Source: Alteripontixanthobacter muriae
GTDB taxonomy: Bacteria > Pseudomonadota > Alphaproteobacteria > Sphingomonadales > Sphingomonadaceae
DNA: 64,000 bases
Assembly (NCBI RefSeq): GCF_013336795.1
Contig: NZ_JAAFZT010000005.1
Span: 124,001-188,000 of the forward strand
Reading direction: 5' to 3'
The notes beneath the pieces were generated by a model. That model saw only the letters and a program-made list of their open reading frames with translations. It had not been told where the DNA came from and did no database searches. Position 1 is the first letter of the stretch. Every line of letters starts with the position of its first letter. Of the stretch, positions 18,067-25,697 are shown in pieces. The translations under genes and the position numbers were made by a program.

Positions 18067-19248
18067 ATGTTTTTCGATTTCGTAGACGAGCTGCGCGCAG
18101 CCGGCATATCGGCTTCCTTCAAGGAACATCTCACGCTGCTCGAGGCGCTCGACCGCGACGTGATCGAACAGACGCCCGAAGCCTTCTATTACCTGAGCCG
18201 GGCCACTTTCGTGAAGGACGAAGGGCTGCTCGACCGCTTCGATCAGGTGTTCAACCGCGTCTTCAAGGGGATCATAAGCGATTACGGGCAGAACCCGGTC
18301 GAGATTCCCGAGGACTGGCTGAAAGCAGTCGCCGAGAAGTTCTTCTCGGAAGAGGAGATGGCCGAGATCAAGTCGCTGGGCGACTGGGACGAGATCATGG
18401 ACACGCTGAAGAAGCGGCTCGAGGAACAGAAGGAACGACACGAGGGCGGCAACAAGTGGATCGGCACCGGCGGAACGTCGCCTTTCGGCCATTCCGGCTA
18501 CAATCCCGAAGGCGTGCGGATCGGCGGGGAAAGCCGCAACAAGCGGGCGGTGAAGGTCTGGGAAAAGCGCGAATTCCGCAATCTGGACAATACGAAGGAA
18601 CTCGGCACTCGCAACATCAAGATGGCGCTGCGCCGCCTGCGCCGTTTCGCGCGCGAAGGTGCTGCCGATCAGCTCGACCTCGACGCCACCATCAAGGGCA
18701 CGGCGAAACAGGGCTGGCTGGACATTCACATGCGGCCCGAACGGCGCAATGCGGTCAAGCTGCTGCTATTCCTGGACGTCGGTGGGTCGATGGATCCCTT
18801 CGTCAAGCTGGTGGAGGAACTGTTCAGCGCCGCCACCGCCGAGTTCAAGAATCTCGAATTCTTCTACTTTCACAATTGCCTGTACGAGGGCGTCTGGAAG
18901 GATAATTCCCGCCGCTGGCAAGACCGCACGAAGACCTGGGACGTGCTGCACAAGTTCGGGCATGACTACAAGGTCGTGTTCGTCGGCGATGCTGCGATGA
19001 GCCCCTACGAAATTACGCATCAGGGTGGTAGCGTCGAACATATGAACGAGGAAGCCGGAGCCACCTGGATGAAGCGGGTGACCAACACCTATCCCGCAAC
19101 CGTCTGGATCAATCCCGTGCCTGAGAAGCAGTGGGGCTATTCGCAGAGCACGCGGATGCTGCGCGAGCTGGTGAATGACCGCATGTATCCCCTGACGCTG
19201 GACGGGCTCGACGATGCCATGCGCGAGTTGAGCCGCAAGCAGGGTTGA
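18067..19248 (+). CDS. VWA domain protein, CoxE-like
   Basis: A 393-residue cytosolic protein of the CoxE/VWA family. The first ~190 residues are helical and charged (FVDELRAAGISASFKEHLTLLEAL, then a KRxEEQKERHEGGNKWIGTGG stretch). The VWA domain starts near 225, with the MIDAS motif reading D237-V-G-G-S, so the first Ser of DxSxS is Gly. Family members usually act with a MoxR-type AAA ATPase in assembling or activating metal enzymes; no such ATPase is in the window. I chose ATG 18067 (MFFDFVDELR), which fits homologues I recall, over GTG 18040. It converges on the MFS gene with 13 bp between stops. Confidence 0.85.
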   Translation: MFFDFVDELRAAGISASFKEHLTLLEALDRDVIEQTPEAFYYLSRATFVKDEGLLDRFDQVFNRVFKGIISDYGQNPVEIPEDWLKAVAEKFFSEEEMAEIKSLGDWDEIMDTLKKRLEEQKERHEGGNKWIGTGGTSPFGHSGYNPEGVRIGGESRNKRAVKVWEKREFRNLDNTKELGTRNIKMALRRLRRFAREGAADQLDLDATIKGTAKQGWLDIHMRPERRNAVKLLLFLDVGGSMDPFVKLVEELFSAATAEFKNLEFFYFHNCLYEGVWKDNSRRWQDRTKTWDVLHKFGHDYKVVFVGDAAMSPYEITHQGGSVEHMNEEAGATWMKRVTNTYPATVWINPVPEKQWGYSQSTRMLRELVNDRMYPLTLDGLDDAMRELSRKQG

Positions 19249-19261
19249 ACCCGACCCCGCT

Positions 19262-20569
19262 TCATTCGCGGTCGAGTTCCTCGTTCAGTCGCAGGCTGCA
19301 GCGCCAGAAGAAGAACGCCGGCACGAGGCTCATGGCCGAGGCTATGTAGAGCACGTAACGTACGCTGTCGTCTCCGTAGGCGGGCTTCAGGACATCGGAC
19401 AGGATGCCGAAGAATGTCGGCCCCAGACCGAGGCCGATCAAATTCTGGAAGAACAGCAGCACCGCCGCCGCCATTGCGCGGGCCGACGGACTGACCAGCC
19501 CCTGCACCGAGGAATAGGTCGGGCCGTAATACAGCGCCGTCAGGATCGTCGGGATGAACAGGATGGCGAGCGCCAGCTGCCACTGGCTCACCGCATAGGC
19601 GAGCACCAGCATCGGCGCAGCGACAGCCATGCCGATGGCGGGGGCAGTCAGAACATGCCGCCGGTTCTGCGCCCCGTAACGGTCGGCAAGATAACCGCCC
19701 AGCCACGTACCGAAGATACCAGCCGCGCCATTGACCAGCCCGAAATAGAGGCCGACCTGTCCGGGGCTGAGGCCGTGGGTGCGCTGGAAGAAGATCGTCG
19801 CCCAGGTGATCTTGCCGTAGCTGAGAAACGCCGCCGAAGACCCGGCGATCAGCAGGAAGATCATCGCCTTCGACCCGAAAATGGCGGACAGCGCCTCCTT
19901 GCTGGAAAGCCGCTGCCGTTCCGGCATGGCACGCATCGCAGCGCCGCGGCGCGGGTCCTTCAGCACGAACCAGACGACCAATGCCAGCGCGACACCCGGC
20001 AGACCGACGAAGAGGAAGGCTGCGCGCCAGCCTACCAGATCGGCCAGGATGCCGCCGATCACCATGCCCAGCACGGTTCCGATCGGAATGCCGAGTGCGT
20101 AGAATGCGAGGGCGGAACTGCGGCGTTCCTTTGGCACGATGTCGCTGATGAGAGAATGAGCGGCCGGCGTACAGCCAGCCTCCCCCACACCCACACCGAC
20201 ACGCGCGAGCAGCATCTGCGTGAAGTTCTGCGCCAGGCCACACAGCGCCGTCATCGCCGACCAGACCGCCAGAGCGACGGCAATCAATCGCGGCCGGTTG
20301 GTAGTCGGCTTGTCGGCGTAACGCGCCAGCGGCAGCCCGAGAATGGAGTAGAGCAAGGCGAAGGCCAGGCCCGTCATCAGCCCAATTTGCGTGTCGCTGA
20401 GGCCCAGTTCGAGGGCGATCGGCTCCGCAAGGATGTTGACAATCTGCCGGTCGAGAAAATTCAGGATATAGACGATCAGCAGGATCCACAGGACCGCGCG
20501 GACCGAACTCTCCCGTTCCACTTTGCCGGGCGCAATCAGGCCGGTTGCCGGGGGTGCGTTCAAAGCCAT
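19262..20569 (-). CDS. MFS transporter, spinster-like
   Basis: A 435-residue major facilitator with about 12 hydrophobic segments. The N-terminal half has the family pattern LNFLDRQIVNILAEPI, DTQIGLMTGLAFALLYSILG and LARVGVGVGEAG, as in spinster-type and aromatic or sugar acid transporters. The substrate cannot be deduced. ATG 20569 (MALNAPPATG) has a strong GAGGAGAG site 5 nt upstream. The namZ-type gene starts upstream in the same direction, but 109 bp separate them, so co-transcription is uncertain. Confidence 0.88.
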   Translation of the reverse strand: MALNAPPATGLIAPGKVERESSVRAVLWILLIVYILNFLDRQIVNILAEPIALELGLSDTQIGLMTGLAFALLYSILGLPLARYADKPTTNRPRLIAVALAVWSAMTALCGLAQNFTQMLLARVGVGVGEAGCTPAAHSLISDIVPKERRSSALAFYALGIPIGTVLGMVIGGILADLVGWRAAFLFVGLPGVALALVVWFVLKDPRRGAAMRAMPERQRLSSKEALSAIFGSKAMIFLLIAGSSAAFLSYGKITWATIFFQRTHGLSPGQVGLYFGLVNGAAGIFGTWLGGYLADRYGAQNRRHVLTAPAIGMAVAAPMLVLAYAVSQWQLALAILFIPTILTALYYGPTYSSVQGLVSPSARAMAAAVLLFFQNLIGLGLGPTFFGILSDVLKPAYGDDSVRYVLYIASAMSLVPAFFFWRCSLRLNEELDRE

Positions 20570-20678
20570 CTTCTCTCCTCGAGGGCGGCAATCTGCTGTT
20601 GCCGCTCCTTCTTTCACAAGGGTGTTCCTGCCTTTCGCCCCGAGGTCAACCGTGCTGCGTCAATTGCCGCCAATTTGT

Positions 20679-21896
20679 TCAATAGAGCAGGTGACCCCTC
20701 ACCATCTCGACCCATGCTGCTTCGTCAGCGGTGGCCTGTCCGTCCAGATGGTCCGGACCGGCGCTGTCGTCATCGACCCAGGCGCGCAAGGACGGACCGC
20801 CATTGATGACGTCGATGGCGAGCCGGTCCATTTCATATTCGTAAGGGAAATCACGCCACAGATCGTAGCCGGGATGCAGAGTGCGGATCGCCTTGAAAGC
20901 GAGGGCCTGCAGCCGCCACGGCTTGAACATATCGTTGTCGTAGAACGGCCCCTCGGCATGGATCATCAACCCGCTGCACAATTTCCCCGCATGCTTGTGA
21001 AATGTCGGTTCGAACCAGCATTCGCGCAGGGCGCAGCCGCTCAGCCATTCGGGCGCAATCTTCCGCATCAGCTTGTGAATGGCGCCAGCGTCGAGGTCGG
21101 GTGCGCCGAACAGAACTTCCAGCGGACGCGTGGTGCCGCGCCCTTCGCTAAGATTCGTGCCCTCCAGCATGACAGTGCCTGCATAGGCGCGGGCCATGTT
21201 GAGCGCGGCGGCATTCGGGCTGGGATTGATCCAGATCCGGTCCGAAGGCCATCCCCATCCGGCGCCCGCCGCATCTTCCTCGCCTTGGTTCGGCTGCCAG
21301 CCCTCCATCTCGACCACGCTGTAATCCAGATCGAGATCGAACTGTTCGACGAACCAGCGGCCCATCTCGCCCATGGTCAGACCGTGGCGCATCGGCATCG
21401 GCGCAGCGCCGACGAAGCTTTCCTGCCCCGGCACCAGCAGCGTCCCTTCGACCGGGCGACCAGCCGGATTGGGGCGGTCCAGCACCCAGACCGTCTTGCC
21501 CCGCTCCGCCGCTGCCTCGAGCAGGTAAAGGAGTGTGGTGACGAAGGTATATATCCGGCAGCCGAGATCCTGCAGATCGAACAGGAACACATCGGCAGTG
21601 TCCATCATGGCGGGGGTCGGCCGCCGCACCTCGCCATACAGGCTGAAGATCGGGATGCCGTAAACCGCGTCCACCTCATCCGCAGTTTCGACCATATTGT
21701 CCTGCTTGTCGCCCTTCAGCCCATGCTGCGGACCGAAGGCCGAGGTGATGTTGACCCCTGCTCCGACAAGCGCGTCGAGCGAATGGACGAGATTGCGGGT
21801 CACAGATGCGGGATGCGCTACCAGTGCAACCCTCTTGCCCTTCAATTGGTTCAGGAGTGAATGGTCGGCGAGCAGGCGATCTAGTCCGGTTTTCAT
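20679..21896 (-). CDS. DUF1343 / NamZ-type exo-beta-N-acetylmuramidase homologue
   Basis: A 405-residue DUF1343 protein. The family was shown in Bacillus (NamZ) to release N-acetylmuramic acid from the non-reducing end of peptidoglycan fragments. Visible family segments are VALVAHPASVT (23-33), FGPQHGLKGDKQ (54-65), VFLFDLQDLGCRIYT, VLDRPNPAGRPVEG, PMRHGLTMGE and LEGTNLSEGRGTTRPLE. The Bacillus protein has PEHG where this one has PQHG, so a glutamate thought to be catalytic is Gln57. There is no signal peptide, so it should act in the cytosol, possibly on recycled wall sugars. Its ATG overlaps the upstream stop as ATGA. Confidence 0.85.
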   Translation of the reverse strand: MKTGLDRLLADHSLLNQLKGKRVALVAHPASVTRNLVHSLDALVGAGVNITSAFGPQHGLKGDKQDNMVETADEVDAVYGIPIFSLYGEVRRPTPAMMDTADVFLFDLQDLGCRIYTFVTTLLYLLEAAAERGKTVWVLDRPNPAGRPVEGTLLVPGQESFVGAAPMPMRHGLTMGEMGRWFVEQFDLDLDYSVVEMEGWQPNQGEEDAAGAGWGWPSDRIWINPSPNAAALNMARAYAGTVMLEGTNLSEGRGTTRPLEVLFGAPDLDAGAIHKLMRKIAPEWLSGCALRECWFEPTFHKHAGKLCSGLMIHAEGPFYDNDMFKPWRLQALAFKAIRTLHPGYDLWRDFPYEYEMDRLAIDVINGGPSLRAWVDDDSAGPDHLDGQATADEAAWVEMVRGHLLY

Positions 21897-22441
21897 CGGC
21901 CATCAGGTGCCGCAAGCCTGCCGGCGAAGCAAGCCGCATCGTGGAAATCGGGATCGGGTTGGCTCGAAGGGTCGGGATGAGCAAGCGCCCAGAAACTTTT
22001 GGTGCCGCAATACTCCTCCAGCACCGCGTTCAGGCCGATGGTGCTCGGCCCTGCGGGAATTGCTTCTGCGGGGATGTGCGCGTCAAACAGGGTGAAGGAC
22101 GATCCATTCCGCAGGGAACAGACCGGCGCCTGATCTACCTCCCTTTCGTGCATGCCGGCTCTATAGCTATCGAAATCATAGGCGGCCCAGGCTTCGGAAG
22201 GTGACAGGTTGAACTCCGAATATGCCTCTTCGCCGTCCGGCCTGACGAACAGTTCGAAGCAGGTGGTGCGCCATAATTCATCCCTGCGCCGGCGCCCGGC
22301 GAAAGGTGGCAATCTGAGCGTTCCACCAGGCGTGACCTTCCACCGCAGAGACAGCCAGTTCGGCGTCATTCCGGTAATGCGTGCCTCGACCGATGCTATG
22401 CAGACTGGCGGGGAAGCGGGATGGGCGATCAATTGCGACAT
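21893..22441 (-). CDS. DOMON-like domain protein
   Basis: A 182-residue protein resembling DOMON-like/carbohydrate-binding beta-sandwich proteins of sphingomonads: LWRTTCFELFVRPDGEEAYSE and NLSPSEAWAAYDFDSYR are the parts I recognise, and FWALAHPDPSSQPDFHDA-like sequence ends it. DOMON folds bind haem or sugar; no ligand residues are certain. I chose ATG 22441 (MSQLIAHPAS) with GAGGG upstream, rather than the longer frame from 22597. Its stop overlaps the NamZ-like start, so the two are probably co-translated. It is divergent from tyrS, with 103 bp between. Confidence 0.75.
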   Translation of the reverse strand: MSQLIAHPASPPVCIASVEARITGMTPNWLSLRWKVTPGGTLRLPPFAGRRRRDELWRTTCFELFVRPDGEEAYSEFNLSPSEAWAAYDFDSYRAGMHEREVDQAPVCSLRNGSSFTLFDAHIPAEAIPAGPSTIGLNAVLEEYCGTKSFWALAHPDPSSQPDPDFHDAACFAGRLAAPDGR

Positions 22442-22544
22442 CCCTCGACCCCTGCCCGCACAAGTTAGGACAGCGCAAGAGACACCCTCGTCCGAATGGC
22501 AAAAAATCTTGCCAAACCGGCCTTCGCTGCTAGCCGCCTGCTGC

Positions 22545-23774
22545 ATGACCGAATTTGCATCCGACCTTATGCGCGTGCTAGACCAGCGCGGATACATCCA
22601 CCAGGCGACAGATGCCGGCAGCCTCGATGAACTGGCGGCGCGGCAGGTGGTGCCCGCCTATATCGGCTTCGATGCAACCGCGCGCTCGCTGCATGTCGGA
22701 AGCCTCGTGCAGATCATGATGCTGAGACGCCTTCAGCAGACGGGGCACAAGCCCATCGTCCTGATGGGCGGCGGCACGACCCGGATCGGCGACCCGACTG
22801 GCCGCGACGAAAGCCGCAACATGTTGAGCGATCAGGATATCGACGCCAACATCGCCTCGATTCGAACGGTCTATGAGAAATTACTCACCTTCGGCGATGG
22901 CCCGACCGATGCCGTCATGGTCAACAATCAGGATTGGCTGGGAGAACTCGGCTATATCGAGATGCTGCAGAAGGTCGGCACGCATTTCACCGTAAACCGT
23001 ATGCTGACCTTCGATTCCGTGCGCCTTCGGCTTGACCGCGAACAGCCGATGACGTTCCTGGAATTCAATTACATGATCCTGCAGGGCTATGACTTCCGCC
23101 ATCTGGCGCATGACATGGGTGCGCGCCTGCAGATGGGCGGTTCCGATCAATGGGGCAATATCGTTAATGGCGTGGAACTGGGCCGGCGGATGGACGGGAC
23201 CGAACTGTTCGGGCTGACCACGCCGCTGCTCACCACCGCAGACGGACGGAAGATGGGCAAGACCGCGTCGGGAGCCGTCTGGCTGAACGAGGATCAACTT
23301 CCGGCCTACGATTTCTGGCAGTTCTGGCGCAATGCGGATGACCGCGATGTCGGCCGCTTCCTGCGCCTCTTCACCGACCTGCCGCTCGAACGCATTGCTG
23401 AACTGGAGGCGCTGGAGGGCAGCGCCATCAATGATGCCAAAATCGTCCTCGCCGATGAAGTCACCGCACTGGTGCGCGGAACCGAAGCGGCTCTTGCAGC
23501 GCGCCGTACGGCGGAGGAAACCTTTGCAGGCAGCGGCAGCGGCGAAGACCTGCCCTCGATCGAGGCAGGTGCGGAAGGCATCGGCATAGCTGCCGCCTGC
23601 ACGGCCCTCGGCTTCACCGCCAGCAATAAGGAAGCCAAGCGCAAGATTGCGGAAGGCGCGGTACGCATCGACGAAGTTGTCGTTACCGATCCCGGGCACA
23701 TGGTGCAGCCTGCTGATCGCGAGGTTCTTAAGCTGAGCCTGGGCAAAAAGAAGCATGGCCTCGTCCGCTACTGA
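22545..23774 (+). CDS. tyrS: tyrosyl-tRNA synthetase
   Basis: A 409-residue class Ic TyrRS. The HIGH equivalent is H50-V-G-S53 within ATARSLHVGSLVQ, the tyrosine-binding GGSDQWGNI is at 198-206, and the KMSKS equivalent is KMGKT (236-240). A C-terminal S4 RNA-binding domain starts near 345 (ASNKEAKRKIAEGAVRID). The frame is open upstream to 22209, antisense to the DOMON-like gene, but ATG 22545 (MTEFASDLMR) gives the normal length. Confidence 0.97.
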   Translation: MTEFASDLMRVLDQRGYIHQATDAGSLDELAARQVVPAYIGFDATARSLHVGSLVQIMMLRRLQQTGHKPIVLMGGGTTRIGDPTGRDESRNMLSDQDIDANIASIRTVYEKLLTFGDGPTDAVMVNNQDWLGELGYIEMLQKVGTHFTVNRMLTFDSVRLRLDREQPMTFLEFNYMILQGYDFRHLAHDMGARLQMGGSDQWGNIVNGVELGRRMDGTELFGLTTPLLTTADGRKMGKTASGAVWLNEDQLPAYDFWQFWRNADDRDVGRFLRLFTDLPLERIAELEALEGSAINDAKIVLADEVTALVRGTEAALAARRTAEETFAGSGSGEDLPSIEAGAEGIGIAAACTALGFTASNKEAKRKIAEGAVRIDEVVVTDPGHMVQPADREVLKLSLGKKKHGLVRY

Positions 23775-23890
23775 AAAACTTAGTTAATCAGATATTTGCC
23801 TTAAGTTTTCGGCGGCGTGTTTACAGTATCTAAGTGTTTCTGCGTCATACCTCTTGTCGTCGGATCGAGCCAGGGAAGGGTTTCACCAAA

Positions 23891-24229
23891 GTGACCGTCG
23901 GAGCACAACTTTCAGTTACCGATCTGCGCAATGCAGCCCGTCATCCGGTGGATTTCCCGGTCATCGCCGAGCATCATGATGCCGGCGACATGCAGTTGCA
24001 CATCAGCAACATTTCGGCTCACGGCTTCATGATCGACAATGATGCCCAGATCGCGCGCGGCGATCGTGTCATCATCCGTCTGCCGGTTGTTGGCCGGATC
24101 GAAGCTTATGCCATCTGGCAGCGTGACGTTCGGGCGGGCTTCCAATTCGAACGCATCATCAGGCTCGACGATTTCATCCAGATGATCGACACGCTGCAGC
24201 CGAACCCGCGATTGCGGAAGCGCCGCTGA
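23891..24229 (+). CDS. PilZ domain protein
   Basis: A 112-residue single-domain PilZ protein, a c-di-GMP binding module. R13-N-A-A-R17 is the RxxxR motif and N40-I-S42-A-H-G45 the (D/N)xSxxG motif, so binding residues are intact. I chose GTG 23891, with AGGGAAGGG 10 nt upstream, over GTG 23834. The preceding 116 bp are AT-rich and probably hold its promoter. No partner enzyme is adjacent. Confidence 0.85.
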   Translation: MTVGAQLSVTDLRNAARHPVDFPVIAEHHDAGDMQLHISNISAHGFMIDNDAQIARGDRVIIRLPVVGRIEAYAIWQRDVRAGFQFERIIRLDDFIQMIDTLQPNPRLRKRR

Positions 24230-24248
24230 CCAAAGCGCTCAAGACTTT

Positions 24249-25118
24249 TCAATTTCCGGATTTTCGGGCGAAATAGACCCGCACAGCGCGGGACATCGCG
24301 TCGGCGAAGCGCGCCTGCCCTTCATCGGAAGCGAGCCTTGCAGCATCCTCGGGATTGGTGATGAAGCCAGCTTCGTAAAGGACGGATGGCACGTCAGGCG
24401 CGCGCAGGACGGCGAGCGATGCAGACCGGCGCGCCTGCGGATGAAATTGCAGGGTGCCCTCGCCCTCGCGCAGGACCAGACCTGCAAATTGTGCGGAGTC
24501 CGACTGCATGCGCCGCTGCGACAGTTCGACCAGAATAGCATTTACCTCGTCGCTCCGCCCGCTCAAGCGTATGCCGTTGACGACGTCGGCCTCATTCTCG
24601 CGCTCGGCGAAAAGCGCTGCCGCCCTGCTCGAAGCCTCGTTCGACAGGGTGTAGACGCTGGCACCGCTGACCCCGTCCTGCTCTCCGGCTGAATCCGCAT
24701 GGACCGAAATGAACAGATCGGCGTTCAGCCGCCGCGCAATTTCCGATCTTTCGCCAAGCGCCAGCAGGCGGTCATCCTCGCGGGTCATGGCCACGCGAAT
24801 ACCGCCGTCGCGCACCAACTGGTCCTTCAGCGTCGTCGCCAGTTGCAGGACTATGTCCTTTTCACGCAAATCAGCACCAACGGCCCCTGGATCCTTTCCA
24901 CCGTGGCCAGCGTCGATCACCACCAGAGGACGCGACCGGTCCTGCGGACCGTAAATCTTCGGCAGATTAACCGGGTCGCCTGCTGCCGGCAGGGCCAGCC
25001 GCAAGACGTAATCGCGCCCGAGAAGCGGCACGTCTATAGTCCGCCCCAACGCATATAGCATCGCCAGAAGGAGGACAGGCGCAAGGAACAGGAGCCAGAG
25101 CTGGTATCGAAGCGTCAT
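24249..25118 (-). CDS. N-acetylmuramoyl-L-alanine amidase (Amidase_3)
   Basis: A 289-residue periplasmic zinc amidase that cuts stem peptides from peptidoglycan. An uncleaved signal anchor (7-25) precedes the domain. Zinc and catalytic residues are visible: H72 in VVIDAGHGGKDPG, E86 in LREKDI, the His of SVHADS, and the Glu of VLYEAGFITNPED. There is no AMIN domain. In many alphaproteobacteria such a gene lies between rne and the PBP1A gene; here rne is divergent from it and the PBP gene is 7.8 kb away. Confidence 0.93.
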   Translation of the reverse strand: MTLRYQLWLLFLAPVLLLAMLYALGRTIDVPLLGRDYVLRLALPAAGDPVNLPKIYGPQDRSRPLVVIDAGHGGKDPGAVGADLREKDIVLQLATTLKDQLVRDGGIRVAMTREDDRLLALGERSEIARRLNADLFISVHADSAGEQDGVSGASVYTLSNEASSRAAALFAERENEADVVNGIRLSGRSDEVNAILVELSQRRMQSDSAQFAGLVLREGEGTLQFHPQARRSASLAVLRAPDVPSVLYEAGFITNPEDAARLASDEGQARFADAMSRAVRVYFARKSGN

Positions 25119-25697
25119 CGCACGACGCTGTTAGGGCGTAATCTGCCGTTTGCGCAATATGCAGCCATCTGCGGCCTTGATCCCATCCCCTGCGCACATC
25201 GGCAGCCCGTCCTGCATCAAGCGCGCCTGTAATAAGGTTGCCGCATTGCACGCGCGATGCTAATCACGAGAATACCGGGCGAATATCGCTAACCGGCCAT
25301 GAGATGGTCTCAACCATCTACAGCCGGTTTTCTGCGAGACAGCCCGCCTGCACGATGCGGCCCTGCTCCATCTTGCGACTGAACAGGTTGATGCGACATA
25401 TGAGACTCCCCTTCCCGCTCCCGATGCCACGGCCAACACGCCGCGGCGGGGCTGTTGCGGTAGGGATCGAGGGCTATTCAATCGGACAGGTGCAGACCGT
25501 CCGGCCCGCCCCGGCAATCGCCGCGGGCGTTTCCATGTTTGCAAACACACACATTCCGTACTCCGGCCATGCGGGCCTCGCTCGCATCGGCAGGAGTCGG
25601 CTACCCTTCGCCGCGCGCCCCGGCCGCGGCTCCACCAATATTGCGTGCGTTCCCCCGGCCCTTTGCGGCCCGCCGGGACGCACCTGGAGAATACATA
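25119..25697 (+). promoter_or_regulatory. long structured leader region of rne
   Basis: About 580 bp separate the amidase start from the rne start. No convincing gene lies here. A 10-bp palindrome GTTTGCAAAC is at 25537-25546. Near the 3' end CCCGGC (25654-25659) can pair with GCCGGG (25672-25677), just before the rne Shine-Dalgarno CTGGAGA. The most striking fold, at 25291-25329, is listed separately. In E. coli the rne 5' UTR mediates autoregulation by RNase E; a similar role is inferred. Confidence 0.5.
25291..25329 (+). ncRNA. two-part hairpin in the rne leader
   Basis: Outer stem AACCGGC (25291-25297) with GCCGGTT (25323-25329), a small internal loop, then inner stem AGATGG (25302-25307) with CCATCT (25314-25319) closing a TCTCAA loop: 13 perfect pairs in all. 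TTTTC overlaps its end, so it could be an attenuator-like terminator or a regulatory hairpin about 370 nt before the rne start codon. Confidence 0.5.

Noticed and set aside
22209-22544. An N-terminal extension of tyrS
   Set aside because: It would be antisense to the DOMON-like gene and add 112 residues not found in tyrosyl-tRNA synthetases.
23775-23890. CtrA site in the AT-rich gap before the PilZ gene
   Set aside because: TTAA elements are present but spaced 13 bp rather than 7 bp apart.
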